Part shown: in pieces, positions 1-9,370 of the stretch
Layout: each line of letters starts with the position of its first letter
Numbering within the stretch: position 1 is the stretch's first letter
Source of the DNA: Saprospiraceae bacterium
GTDB taxonomy: Bacteria; Bacteroidota; Bacteroidia; Chitinophagales; Saprospiraceae
Length of the DNA stretch: 64,000 bases
Assembly (NCBI GenBank): GCA_016722295.1
Contig: JADKGL010000001.1
Span: forward strand, 103,156-167,155
Direction of reading: 5' to 3'
Made by a program: the position numbers and the translations under genes
The notes under the pieces: model-generated
What the model was told of the DNA's origin: nothing
The model's database searches: none
What the model saw: the letters and a program-made list of their open reading frames with translations, nothing else

Positions 1-79
1 CTTTTCTTTCAAAGATAAAGATCTCTAACTGATCTATTTCAAGTTTAACAATATTATCTGCTAATTCAAATGTATTCAT
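1..79 (-). CDS. N-terminal fragment of an unidentified protein (runs off the window)
   Basis: An open minus-strand frame starts at the ATG complementary to 77-79 and continues without a stop to the window edge, giving 26 codons beginning MNTFELADN. The fragment is rich in Ile, Leu, Glu and Lys and has no signal peptide. It would be the first gene past the ftsZ terminator, on the same strand. No family is recognised and coding status rests only on the open frame. Confidence 0.3.
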   Translation of the reverse strand, partial: MNTFELADNIVKLEIDQLEIFIFERK

Positions 80-446
80 ATTTTATTCTATATTTAAAAG
101 TTTCGATTGCTATATTTCACATAATAACCCTTATCTGAATTAATAAAATTTTAAATTAACCCATTGATGGTCGCAGTTTGTAACTGCGATCCTATTTTCT
201 TTGAATTTATAATTCATTTCTACTACATTTTGACTTAGTATCTTGTATCAGTAAATACTATTTACTTAGGTGTAAATATAATACTTTACTGAGGTTTTTA
301 ATCCCCTGCTTTTTGAATTATAAATTCATAATGTATTGTATCGATTTATAAACTTCGACAATCGGGTGTATTACATGTTGAATTTAAAATTCATAATGTA
401 TTGTATCGATTTATAAACTTCGACAATCGGAACCATGTTTTTACAA
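80..446. other. Intergenic region downstream of ftsZ
   Basis: AT-rich spacer with no convincing gene. It contains a hairpin at 169-192 (arms GTCGCAGTT and AACTGCGAT around a short loop), which looks like a dispersed extragenic palindrome, and the two-copy 44-bp direct repeat listed separately. A promoter for the partial gene at 1-79 presumably lies here, but I could not identify one. Confidence 0.5.
322..430. repeat. 44-bp perfect direct repeat, two copies
   Basis: The sequence at 322-365 (starting AAATTCATAATG, ending TTCGACAATCGG) recurs without mismatch at 387-430, a 65-bp period. The 21 bp between copies are unrelated apart from AT-richness. No ORF spans it. Only two copies are visible, so a CRISPR-like or satellite array is not supported. 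It could be a recent tandem duplication or a dispersed repeat. Confidence 0.8.
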
Positions 447-477
447 ACAAAAAAGTCCCGACACAGCTGTCGGGACT
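447..477 (-). terminator. Intrinsic terminator of the dcw cluster (after ftsZ)
   Basis: Read on the minus strand, a perfect 10-bp stem (AGTCCCGACA / TGTCGGGACT, at 454-463 and 468-477) with a 4-base loop is followed directly by a run of Ts, complementary to the As at 448-454. It lies 43 bases beyond the ftsZ stop codon, in the right orientation to end transcription of the division cluster. Confidence 0.9.
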
Positions 478-520
478 AATAAACCAATCTCATGAAAAGG
501 TATGAAAAGACGAAGCATCT

Positions 521-1915
521 TTAATCGACATTATCATGGAGAAATGAATTCTCCTCTCGGATTTCTAGTTTGCTTTCGTCATCCATCATGATCCTCATGC
601 GTGACATGTTGAGCTCTGATGAATGATTCACTTGATCCAATCGGACATTCCTCCTCTCGTACGCAGGGACGTTCTCAGCCTCTGTTAAATTTTTACTTTC
701 GTAAAGTGACTTGCTACTAAGCCCAAATCCAACCTTAGAGTTAGTAGCTGCAGTTTCTGGTATGGCCCTCTCTTCTTTCCTCACACTTTGACCATATGGA
801 AAAGGAATAGTGGGAATCGGTTTAGGCTGTGTTCTTACTGTATTACTAGTATCTTCAAATTCTACAATATTGTCAGCAATTTTATGAAATGAAGTCGCTG
901 TTACTGGAGGCAAATCATCTTCATTAAGATTGACGGTCACCTTTGAATTTTGATCCTCCATTCTGCGCTTGTATCCTTGACCAAAGCCTGTAGCAATCAA
1001 TGTAACACTGATATTCTCTCCAAGACTTTCATCTACACAAGATCCCCAGATTATATCTGTTTCGAATCCTGCTTCTTGCTGTATATATTCTGTAATTTCT
1101 CCAACCTCATCCATTGTAATTTCAGGTGATCGACCTGTAGTGATATTCAGTAGTATATGTTTAGCCCCTCGTATATCATTGTCTTCAAGTAATGGTGAGT
1201 TTAATGCCAACTCAATTACTTTTTTAGCTCGATCTTCTCCACTGGAAATTGCAGAACCCATGATAGCAACTCCACTATCTTTCATGACGAAATTTACGTC
1301 TTCAAAATCTACATTTATATATCCGGGAACTGTTATAATTTCAGCAATACCTTTGGCTGCAGTCGCCAATATGTTATCTGCATTTGTGAATGCAGTGGAC
1401 ATTGCTAGATTGCCATACATTTCTCGTAACTTATTATTCGAAATTACAATTAATGCATCTACATTGTCCTTTAAGGCTTCCATCCCTTCGATTGCCAAAC
1501 GCGCTCTTCGCGGTCCTTCAAATTGAAATGGCAATGTCACTATACCTACAGTTAATATATCTAACTCTCTTGCTATTTTTGCTATGATCGGTGCAGCTCC
1601 TGTCCCAGTGCCTCCACCCATTCCTGCTGTAACAAACAACATCTTAGTATCATCTCGCAAAAATCTTCTCAACTCTTCTTGTGACTCCAAGCAGGCTTGC
1701 TTGCCTACTTCTGGATTATTCCCTGCGCCTCTTCCTACCGTAAGTAGTGGCCCTAACTGGACCTTGACAGGCACTGTACTAATATCTAGACTTTGATGGT
1801 CTGTATTACAAACTGCAAAGTCTACGCCACGAATGCCGAGATTATACATATGAGTCACCGCGTTTGTTCCACCGCCGCCGACTCCTATAACTTTTATAAT
1901 CGAAGCTTGACTCAT
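521..1915 (-). CDS. ftsZ: Cell division protein FtsZ
   Basis: Tubulin-like GTPase that polymerises into the Z-ring and recruits the division machinery at mid-cell. The 464-residue product has the N-terminal glycine-rich nucleotide loop (VGGGGTNAV, about residues 12-20) and the tubulin signature GGGTGTG at residues 100-106. The two globular domains end near residue 320. About 140 residues of low-complexity linker follow, with an acidic C-terminal tail ending HDNVD, probably the docking peptide for FtsA. It is the last gene of the cluster, 111 bp after ftsA. That gap is very AT-rich and could hold an extra promoter. The ATG start sits immediately before the conserved first strand. Confidence 0.98.
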   Translation of the reverse strand: MSQASIIKVIGVGGGGTNAVTHMYNLGIRGVDFAVCNTDHQSLDISTVPVKVQLGPLLTVGRGAGNNPEVGKQACLESQEELRRFLRDDTKMLFVTAGMGGGTGTGAAPIIAKIARELDILTVGIVTLPFQFEGPRRARLAIEGMEALKDNVDALIVISNNKLREMYGNLAMSTAFTNADNILATAAKGIAEIITVPGYINVDFEDVNFVMKDSGVAIMGSAISSGEDRAKKVIELALNSPLLEDNDIRGAKHILLNITTGRSPEITMDEVGEITEYIQQEAGFETDIIWGSCVDESLGENISVTLIATGFGQGYKRRMEDQNSKVTVNLNEDDLPPVTATSFHKIADNIVEFEDTSNTVRTQPKPIPTIPFPYGQSVRKEERAIPETAATNSKVGFGLSSKSLYESKNLTEAENVPAYERRNVRLDQVNHSSELNMSRMRIMMDDESKLEIREENSFLHDNVD

Positions 1916-2026
1916 GATAATTTTTCGTAATTTGTATTGACAGTGTAAAGGTATGTATTATATATTAAATAAAAAAATAAATTATGAATTTTTTTTATAT
2001 ATAATTTATTTTCATGTAATCCATTA

Positions 2027-3433
2027 CTAAAACTCTGAATCTGGACTCGCTTCAAAAAACTCCTTAACCGATCTGTATGATTTATTAATCACTTTTCCAA
2101 ACCAATTTGGCTTTGAATCTGTTGCATCAACTTCTTCTAGTTCAGGTATTTTTTGGTCTAATGGTTCATCCAAATTAAATACAGCTCCATTGGTAGCTAT
2201 ACTCTTTGGTTCTACAGCTTTTACAGACTTCATTGCCTCTTTAATTATTCCAAGACATACTGCAAACTCTGGCAATAAAACATCTTTTTCGAATTGGCTA
2301 TTGCCAAAAGTAAATGGATCGCCGATTCTAGCTGGTAAACCTGTCTGGTACTCTGCAAGTAATTCAATATTTTTCATATTAGCTGCGCCACCAGTTAATA
2401 CGATTCCTGCAACCAATTTATTCTCGTATCCACTTTTGTGAATTTCCCACATAATGAATTCAAAAATTTCTTGAATACGCGCCTGAATTATTCTTGATAA
2501 ATTTTTCTCAGAAATTTCTTTTGGTTCTCTGCCCATAATGCCTGGAATAGTTATAATTCGATTGTCGATGACTTCTTCAGCTAGTGCTGACCCGAATCGA
2601 ACTTTTAGTTTCTCTGCTTGATCATGTGTAACAGTGCAACCCGCTTTGATATCTTTTGTAATGATACTTCCGCCCAATGGAATACTCGCAGTATACTTTA
2701 ATATTCCTTCTTGATAGATTGAGATATCTGTCGTGCCTCCACCCAAATCAACAAGAACAACTCCTGCTTCTTTTTCTTCATCAGACAACACTGAATCTGC
2801 AGCAGCAATTGCATTTAATGTGACAGAATCGATCTCCAATCCTGCTTTTTCAAAACTTCGAATCACATTATTCGTAGCAGAGGATTGCCCAGTAATGATG
2901 TGGAATTTGCATTGCAATTTAGATCCAAACATTCCGATTGGATCAAGTATTCCCGCTTGATCATCGACTGTATATTCTTCTGGTACTATATGAAGTATTT
3001 GCTCACCTAGTGGCAATGCAATTTTACTAATTTCTTGTTTTAATTTTTCTAACTCTTCGCTAGTTATTTCATCTTGAGGATTGCTTCGATAACTCATTCC
3101 TTGATGAGAGATGCTTTTTATATGATGACCAGCGATGCCTGTATGGATCGACAAAATCTCTTGACGACTTGTTTTTTCAGACATATCAATAGCATCAGAA
3201 ATTGACTTTGCTGTCTTATCAATATTTGAAACAACACCTCGAATTACACCTTCATTGGCACTTTTACCATAACCGATGATTTCTATTCTGCCAAGCATAT
3301 TCTTCCTTGCCACTACAGAATAAATTTTTGTTGAACCTAAGTCAACTGCGACAACCATGTCTGAATTTTGAGTTTTTTTGGTTTCCATATTTCTTGGTTT
3401 TATATCTAATAAAGAATTATGTTTCTGATTCAA
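2027..3433 (-). CDS. ftsA: Cell division protein FtsA
   Basis: Actin-like ATPase that links FtsZ filaments to the membrane. At 468 residues it is longer than the E. coli protein because of a C-terminal extension. The phosphate-binding loop VDLGSTKI lies near residue 30 and the second actin-type motif VDLGGGTTD near residue 230. The C-terminus (KSYRSVKEFFEA) can form an amphipathic helix suited to membrane binding. The longest frame overlaps the ftsQ stop by 17 bp. The internal ATG at 3388 (METKKTQN) is equally plausible and would leave a short gap. Order ftsQ-ftsA-ftsZ is canonical. Confidence 0.97.
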   Translation of the reverse strand: MNQKHNSLLDIKPRNMETKKTQNSDMVVAVDLGSTKIYSVVARKNMLGRIEIIGYGKSANEGVIRGVVSNIDKTAKSISDAIDMSEKTSRQEILSIHTGIAGHHIKSISHQGMSYRSNPQDEITSEELEKLKQEISKIALPLGEQILHIVPEEYTVDDQAGILDPIGMFGSKLQCKFHIITGQSSATNNVIRSFEKAGLEIDSVTLNAIAAADSVLSDEEKEAGVVLVDLGGGTTDISIYQEGILKYTASIPLGGSIITKDIKAGCTVTHDQAEKLKVRFGSALAEEVIDNRIITIPGIMGREPKEISEKNLSRIIQARIQEIFEFIMWEIHKSGYENKLVAGIVLTGGAANMKNIELLAEYQTGLPARIGDPFTFGNSQFEKDVLLPEFAVCLGIIKEAMKSVKAVEPKSIATNGAVFNLDEPLDQKIPELEEVDATDSKPNWFGKVINKSYRSVKEFFEASPDSEF

Positions 3434-4208
3434 ATTTTTTGCACACTACTTGATCATCATTCTTGAAGTCAATCGTCTGATACACATTCCAACCTTCATA
3501 CCTAAGACCTTCTTGGTAGAAAAATTTTAATCTGCTCAATTTGTCTTTCAAATTATTTAGCTTTCCAATGACAATTTTCTCATTGCCAACTTTGGGCACC
3601 AAACTAAACTGACCCTGATCATCAATATAAATTTGTTCAACTAAAGATTTTGTAAAAGGATCTTCATGTAAACTTTTGCTAATTCCAAAAATCGATTGGA
3701 ATGCAATATTCTCCTTTTTCCAAATAGTGTTTCCTGCTAATACTGGGATATTACCTGTTACAACAGGAACTCTTGCGGAATAGTTCTTCGAATACGGAAT
3801 TTTATTTCCTTCGACATCTATATAGTACTGATTAAAGTTCGCATCAACTACTCTAAACAAAGGATCGCGTTGTGTGATCTGAATATTCAAACTTTGATTC
3901 GCATCTACAAATACTTCTGCTCCGGAGATCACCGGAATTCCATTCAATATTGTCTCAATTTGCTTCATATTAATCGAAGAAGCTTTACATTTTCGAATAT
4001 CTTTTTTTAAAATAGCATTTACTTGCGCCAAAATTTCTGCTTCAGTGATTAACACATTCTCGTTATTCGACTTCTGAATATGTATATTTACTCGGCTCGA
4101 TTTCGTATCTCTTTGTTTTCTGATAGACCACATCCATACAGTTCCTATTCCAATCAGAATAGCCAAATGCAAAGAAATGATGATAAGTCCCTTTATATTT
4201 TTGTTCAT
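3417..4208 (-). CDS. ftsQ: Cell division protein FtsQ (POTRA-type bitopic protein)
   Basis: Bitopic inner-membrane protein of the FtsQLB complex, with a periplasmic POTRA domain. The 263-residue product has a very short cytoplasmic tail, one transmembrane segment (about residues 7-28) and a periplasmic region. That region carries a POTRA-like stretch (residues 36-110) followed by the FtsQ beta domain. Sequence conservation is low, as usual for the family. The call rests on topology, size and position between murC and ftsA. The ATG overlaps the murC stop by 4 bp, indicating translational coupling. Confidence 0.88.
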   Translation of the reverse strand: MNKNIKGLIIISLHLAILIGIGTVWMWSIRKQRDTKSSRVNIHIQKSNNENVLITEAEILAQVNAILKKDIRKCKASSINMKQIETILNGIPVISGAEVFVDANQSLNIQITQRDPLFRVVDANFNQYYIDVEGNKIPYSKNYSARVPVVTGNIPVLAGNTIWKKENIAFQSIFGISKSLHEDPFTKSLVEQIYIDDQGQFSLVPKVGNEKIVIGKLNNLKDKLSRLKFFYQEGLRYEGWNVYQTIDFKNDDQVVCKKFESET

Positions 4209-5578
4209 AGTCTCGATTTTATTAATCCTACAATATCATTTAATTTCGTATCAATATCTCCAGCTCCTAAAACCAATACGACATCAAGTTTTTTCTCTCT
4301 TAAAATTTCAATCAATTTTTCTTTAGTTGTCAAAATCTTTGACAAACGTTCAGAAGTGTAATCGAATATCAATTGTGAACTTACTCCTTCCATAGGTAGT
4401 TCCCTTGCTGGGTAGATATCCAACAATATCAGTTCATCTAATTGACTTAACACATTCGCAAATTCAAGATAAAAATCCTTTGTTCGCGAAAATAAATGCG
4501 GCTGAAATATCCCAAGCAAATGCCTATTTGGAAATGCAGCTCTTGTTGCTTCAATAGCCGCTGCTATCTCTGTAGGATGATGAGCATAATCATCAATAAG
4601 AGTAGTGATACCATCCGAATATAAAATCTCAAATCTTCTATGGATACCTTCAAAAGTAGATAAGCTCTTGCGAATAAGATTAGTTGAAATCCCTATAGTT
4701 AAGCCAATATAAATTGCTGCTGTAGCATTCTCTATATTATGCTTACCAGGAAATTTAAATTCAATATCATCAATTGTTACGTTTGCATCATGATATTTAA
4801 ATTTTCCGATTTCGCCATTTGATTGAATTGTTGAGCTATAAGCATCCAAGTTTGGTTTGCCAAATCTCACCACTCGAACAGAAGACTTCACACGACTTTG
4901 AAATAATTCTACTTCATGAGAAGAAATATGATGTGATAATAATAACAATCCATCTTCTTCTATCTGACCTGCGAACTGCAAATAAGACTCAACCATATTT
5001 TCACGAGAACCATAAATATCTAAATGATCTGCATCTAAAGAATTTATAACTGCAATGTCTGGATGTAACTGTAGAAAAGAACGATCGTATTCATCCGCTT
5101 CCACTACCATGTAGTCATCACCAGAATCTATAAAATTTGATTTAAAATTATTCGAGATACCTCCAAGAAATGCAGTCAACTTTAATCCACTTGAATGCAA
5201 TACATGAGCAATCAAAATACTCGTGCTCGTTTTTCCATGTGTCCCTGCAACTGCGATACATTTATGATTTCTAGTAATTTCACCTAGAACTTGCGACCGC
5301 TTCTTGATAGTGAAATTATGTTTTACAATATATTGATATTCTATGGAATCTTTAGGAACAGCTGGTGTCCTAATAACCAATTCACAATCCAAAGGAATTA
5401 ATTCTGTATTCTCCTCATAATGAATAGTCATTCCTTCCAAAGACAATTGTTTTGTCAATTCAGTACATGTTCTATCATATCCATGAACTTCAACTCCTCT
5501 AGAATTAAAATACCGAGCCAAGGCACTCATCCCAATGCCTCCTATTCCTAAAAAATATATTTTACTCGGTAAATTCAT
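4205..5578 (-). CDS. murC: UDP-N-acetylmuramate--L-alanine ligase
   Basis: Cytoplasmic Mur ligase that adds L-alanine to UDP-MurNAc, the first amino acid of the peptidoglycan stem. The 457 residues match the family length. Visible are the N-terminal UDP-binding glycine loop (LGIGGIGMSALA, from residue 10), the ATP loop GTHGKT (112-117) and the ligase motif DDYAHHPTEI near residue 330. It overlaps ftsQ by 4 bp. A 234-bp spacer with repeats separates it from murG upstream, the least compact junction in the cluster. Confidence 0.97.
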   Translation of the reverse strand: MNLPSKIYFLGIGGIGMSALARYFNSRGVEVHGYDRTCTELTKQLSLEGMTIHYEENTELIPLDCELVIRTPAVPKDSIEYQYIVKHNFTIKKRSQVLGEITRNHKCIAVAGTHGKTSTSILIAHVLHSSGLKLTAFLGGISNNFKSNFIDSGDDYMVVEADEYDRSFLQLHPDIAVINSLDADHLDIYGSRENMVESYLQFAGQIEEDGLLLLSHHISSHEVELFQSRVKSSVRVVRFGKPNLDAYSSTIQSNGEIGKFKYHDANVTIDDIEFKFPGKHNIENATAAIYIGLTIGISTNLIRKSLSTFEGIHRRFEILYSDGITTLIDDYAHHPTEIAAAIEATRAAFPNRHLLGIFQPHLFSRTKDFYLEFANVLSQLDELILLDIYPARELPMEGVSSQLIFDYTSERLSKILTTKEKLIEILREKKLDVVLVLGAGDIDTKLNDIVGLIKSRL

Positions 5579-5812
5579 TATTACTTAAAACAAAATATTT
5601 ATTTTAATACTTACAAATTCCATTTTCCACTTTCCACTTATTACTTTCCACTTATTAATTTCACTTCCTACTTCCGCCATTCAACTTAACCACAGAGTGT
5701 CACAGAGTTTTCACACAGAGTTTCACAGAGTAGATTTTTGAAATAGCTTTACTACACAAGTTCCTTCTCTCCCTCTGACCACTTTTCACTTTCCACTTTC
5801 AACTATTAACTA
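5579..5812. repeat. Low-complexity repeat spacer between murG and murC
   Basis: The spacer consists of short imperfect tandem motifs: several copies of TTTCCACTT near 5620-5665, four copies of CACAGAG near 5692-5730, another TTTCCACTT cluster near 5780-5800, and ACTATTA repeats at 5802-5825. The last run extends into the 3' end of murG, so its stop codon lies inside the repeat. No gene is present. Confidence 0.75.
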
Positions 5813-6898
5813 TTAACTATTAACTAAAAAAAAAGCAATCTCCTCAGCCGCATTCGGCTTACTAATCCTTCTAAGATTAAATTTCATTTTTTCAACTTCA
5901 GCTTGATTACTCAATAAATCGCTTATGATATTCCAAACATTTGCTGTCAACTCTTTTTCCAAAATCATTTTTGCTGCGCCTTCTTTAACTAGTGCTTCAG
6001 CATTTTTCCTTTGGTGATCTTCAGCCACGTTAGGCGAAGGAATCAAAATCGCTGGAACTTCAGTAACTGCTAATTCAGATAAAGTCAATGCTCCAGCGCG
6101 ACAAACGATAAGGTCACATGCTGCATAGGCTAGATCCATTCGAGTAATAAAACTATTTATTTTTACACGATTGCACGTTTGCAATTTGTGATTCGTATAT
6201 TGCGACTCATAAATTTTTCCAATCTGCCAGATCACTTGAACAGAATCATCCTTTAGAATTTGATCTTGAATCATTGTAACTAATTCATTCAATGCTCTAG
6301 CTCCAAGACTTCCTCCAAAAACACCAATGGTTTTCTTGTTAGGATCTAACTGAAAATGAGCACTTGCATCATTTCTAGATATTTTAGCGCTCAAATCTTT
6401 GCGAACTGGATTTCCAAGATTACTAATTTTTTCTGGATCGAAAAACTTGCTCATGCCTTCGTATGCGACAAATATCTTTTTCGCATTAGATGCCATTAAT
6501 TTATTTGTAATACCTGGGTAAGAATTCTGCTCCTGTATAAAAACAGGAATTTTTCTCCACGCACCAACCCGCATTATAGGACCACTTGCATAACCTCCAA
6601 CACCCAAAATTGCATCAGGTCTAAACTCAGAAATAATTTTCCAAGATATAAATAGACTCCTAACCAAATTGAATAATACAGTCACATTTTGCAATGTAAA
6701 TTTGCGCTGAAATCCTCTTACTGGCAATCCCAAAATTTTATATCCAGCCGATGGAACTTTTTCCATCTCCATTTTTCCTTCCGCTCCAACAAATAGAATT
6801 TCACATAAAGGATCTATTTTTTTTATCGCATCTGCTATCGCCAATGCTGGAAAAATATGACCTCCTGTGCCACCTCCACTAATCAGTACTCTCTTCAT
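5813..6898 (-). CDS. murG: UDP-GlcNAc:lipid-linked MurNAc-pentapeptide transferase MurG
   Basis: Peripheral membrane GT-B glycosyltransferase that converts lipid I to lipid II. The 361-residue product starts with the signature GGGTGGHIFPALA (residues 8-20). Further family motifs are GVGGYASGP near residue 100, PVFIQEQNSYPG near 120, GGSLGARALN near 195 and the donor-site stretch CRAGALTLSEL near 268. The start lies 20 bp inside the end of ftsW. The stop codon falls in a short ACTATTA repeat, so the extreme C-terminus may differ from relatives. Confidence 0.97.
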   Translation of the reverse strand: MKRVLISGGGTGGHIFPALAIADAIKKIDPLCEILFVGAEGKMEMEKVPSAGYKILGLPVRGFQRKFTLQNVTVLFNLVRSLFISWKIISEFRPDAILGVGGYASGPIMRVGAWRKIPVFIQEQNSYPGITNKLMASNAKKIFVAYEGMSKFFDPEKISNLGNPVRKDLSAKISRNDASAHFQLDPNKKTIGVFGGSLGARALNELVTMIQDQILKDDSVQVIWQIGKIYESQYTNHKLQTCNRVKINSFITRMDLAYAACDLIVCRAGALTLSELAVTEVPAILIPSPNVAEDHQRKNAEALVKEGAAKMILEKELTANVWNIISDLLSNQAEVEKMKFNLRRISKPNAAEEIAFFLVNS

Positions 6899-8066
6899 GA
6901 TTTGTTGAAATATCTAAACTATCTGAAGAAAGATTCAAATCTTTCAAATTTTTACTTACACTGATTATCATTCCAAATGCTGCGCATGTCAACAAAAGTG
7001 AAGTTCCCCCTTTACTTATCATAGGAAGATTCACACCTGTTACTGGAACTAAATCCAAAGACACTGCTATATTCGCAAATGCATGAATGACAATATTAAA
7101 TCCCAAGCCTATAGCCAACAAGGCACCAAAAGCTTTGGGTGATTTCGTTACAATAGAAACACAGTGGATCAAAAGCATTAGATAGATCAAAATGATTCCG
7201 CCTCCACCAATAAGCACACCCCACTCTTCGCAAATAATAGCATAAATAAAATCTGCCCAAGCATAAGGAACAAAATTTCGCAAGGTACTATTTCCAGGAC
7301 TTTCACCAAACCAACCGCCATTGGCAATCGCTATTTTTGCTTGCTGTATTTGATGACCACCATCTTCAGAATTTAAAAATTCATTCAATCGATTTGCCCA
7401 AGTTTCAGAACGAATCGCGTGAGGAAAATACTCACTTAAAAAAATTAAAAAACCAAATGCTGCTGCACCTAGCAATATTAATCCAAATATAGAAACTAAT
7501 GAAACCCTACCTACAAACAACATCATCAGACAACAAAGAAATAATAAAGCCGCAGTTGAAAAATTCGCAGGTGCAATCAATCCACATACTACAACAATTG
7601 GTAGTAACAATGGAACGAATGCATTTTTAAAACTTTTAATTTGATCTTGCTTTGCACTCAATGATCGCGCTACAAAACAAATTAATGCAATTTTTGCAAA
7701 ATCTGAAGGTTGAAATGAAATATCCAAAAATGGAACTTGAATCCAACGTTTCGCCTCATTAATATCAACACCAAAAAACAAAGCCCAAATCTGTAATACA
7801 ACAGCAATAATGAGCATTACAGGAGCCCATTTGTTAAATTCCAAATAATCGATTTTACTAAAAATCCATGTTATGAATAATCCTACAATGACAAATGGAA
7901 CATGCTTTAATAAAAAAAATATTGTAGTATCAGAATGAAATTTTGTCAAACTTGCAGAAGTGCTGTAGACAGCCAACAAGGAACAAAATGTCAATATAAA
8001 AACAAGAGACCACAAAAAGCGATCACTCTTGATACTATCCTTAATATTCAGAATTACTGCTTCCAT
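6879..8066 (-). CDS. ftsW: Lipid II polymerase FtsW (SEDS family)
   Basis: Polytopic SEDS glycosyltransferase that polymerises septal glycan together with the class B PBP of the same cluster. The 395 residues contain about ten hydrophobic segments. The family motifs are AKRWIQVPFLDISFQPSD near residues 106-123 and the later stretch PVTGVNLPMISKGGTSLL near 335-352. FtsW is preferred over RodA because of its place between murD and murG. It overlaps murD upstream by 13 bp and murG downstream by 20 bp. Confidence 0.95.
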   Translation of the reverse strand: MEAVILNIKDSIKSDRFLWSLVFILTFCSLLAVYSTSASLTKFHSDTTIFFLLKHVPFVIVGLFITWIFSKIDYLEFNKWAPVMLIIAVVLQIWALFFGVDINEAKRWIQVPFLDISFQPSDFAKIALICFVARSLSAKQDQIKSFKNAFVPLLLPIVVVCGLIAPANFSTAALLFLCCLMMLFVGRVSLVSIFGLILLGAAAFGFLIFLSEYFPHAIRSETWANRLNEFLNSEDGGHQIQQAKIAIANGGWFGESPGNSTLRNFVPYAWADFIYAIICEEWGVLIGGGGIILIYLMLLIHCVSIVTKSPKAFGALLAIGLGFNIVIHAFANIAVSLDLVPVTGVNLPMISKGGTSLLLTCAAFGMIISVSKNLKDLNLSSDSLDISTNHEESTD

Positions 8067-9370
8067 GATTTTATTTTTAATTCCTGCACTCTTGTTCTAA
8101 ATTGATCTCCACGATCCATATAATTCTTAAATAAATCAAAGCTTGCACAGGCTGGAGAGAGTAAAACTACTTCTCCAGTTTCTGCAAGTTGGAAAGAATT
8201 ACAAACGGCATCCTTCATAGTATTTGTTTCTTTAATTATCGGAACGTAAGGCGAAAAAAATTCTACAATTTTTGAATTATCAACACCTAATGCGACAATA
8301 GCTTTTACTTTATCTTTTACGAGTGGCAACAAGATATTGTAATCATTGCCTTTATCTTGACCACCTACAATCCAAACCACTTTTTTCTTCATTGCATCTA
8401 ATGCCCAAAAAGTAGAATCAACATTCGTGGCTTTACTATCATTAATAAATTCTACATTTTCATATGATGCAACATTTTCCAATCGATGTGGGTCATTTAC
8501 AAATGACTCAAGTGCTGATTGCAACTTTACATCAGATATACCAAGATCCTTTGCGATCTTCAATGCAATCGTTGCATTCTTTGCATTATGACGACCTTTC
8601 AAACAAGTATAACTTAGATTGAAATTACTCTCATTTATAGTCAGAATTTCTTGATCGTTATATTGTAATTTTAAAGGCACTTGATTTACTTTAGGTTTCA
8701 GATTTTCCACTCTATCTTTTATCAATTCTTCTTCAGCCAAAAAATAAAAATAATCCTCTTTGTCTTGATTTTTTAGAATTCTAAATTTAGAATTAATATA
8801 ATTCTCGAAATTATATTCGTAGCGATCCAAATGATCTGGTGTGATGTTTAAAATTGTAGAAATATGAGGTTTGAAATGAATAATATCATCCAACTGAAAA
8901 CTACTCAATTCAAGCACATAATAATCGTATTTCCTTTCACTCACTGCTTTACAAAATGAATACCCGACATTGCCAGACTTAACCACTTTATATCCAGCTT
9001 CATTCAAGAGATGGTAGACTAAATTTGTAGTTGTAGTTTTTCCATTACTACCAGTAATTCCAATAATAGCGCCTTTACTAAATTGAAATCCAAATTCTAT
9101 TTCAGAAATTACAGGAATATTTTTTTCTTTAAAAAGAACAATAACCCTTGCTTTGTTAGGTATACCAGGGCTTTTAATAACATAAGTAGGCGTTATATCA
9201 AAAACTAACTCATGTCCATTCTCTTCAAAATCAATTTCTAAATCCACCAATTGATTCTTAATATCTTCATGTATAGCACCATTGTCACTTATGAATACAG
9301 GAATAGATTGTTGCTTAGCTAATAATGCTGCACCAAATCCACTTTCTCCGCATCCTAAAATGACAATCAC
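8054..9370 (-). CDS. murD: UDP-N-acetylmuramoylalanine--D-glutamate ligase
   Basis: Cytoplasmic Mur ligase that adds D-glutamate. Motifs include the N-terminal loop LGCGESGFGAALLA, the ATP loop GSNGKTTT and the substrate motif DSKATN. I place the start at the GTG whose first base is 9370. The mraY stop TAG and this GTG share one base, a typical coupled junction, and translation then begins directly at the first conserved strand (VIVILGCGE), giving 438 residues. An ATG at 9427 would add 19 unconserved residues that overlap mraY by 58 bp. Confidence 0.95.
   Translation of the reverse strand: MIVILGCGESGFGAALLAKQQSIPVFISDNGAIHEDIKNQLVDLEIDFEENGHELVFDITPTYVIKSPGIPNKARVIVLFKEKNIPVISEIEFGFQFSKGAIIGITGSNGKTTTTNLVYHLLNEAGYKVVKSGNVGYSFCKAVSERKYDYYVLELSSFQLDDIIHFKPHISTILNITPDHLDRYEYNFENYINSKFRILKNQDKEDYFYFLAEEELIKDRVENLKPKVNQVPLKLQYNDQEILTINESNFNLSYTCLKGRHNAKNATIALKIAKDLGISDVKLQSALESFVNDPHRLENVASYENVEFINDSKATNVDSTFWALDAMKKKVVWIVGGQDKGNDYNILLPLVKDKVKAIVALGVDNSKIVEFFSPYVPIIKETNTMKDAVCNSFQLAETGEVVLLSPACASFDLFKNYMDRGDQFRTRVQELKIKSWKQ

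Noticed and set aside
1140..1796. Plus-strand frames within ftsZ
   Set aside because: They are opposite-strand shadows of a highly conserved gene.
5692..5730. CACAGAG repeats considered as a CRISPR-like or origin-like array
   Set aside because: Units are only 7 bp, irregularly spaced and without unique spacers. No cas or replication genes are nearby.
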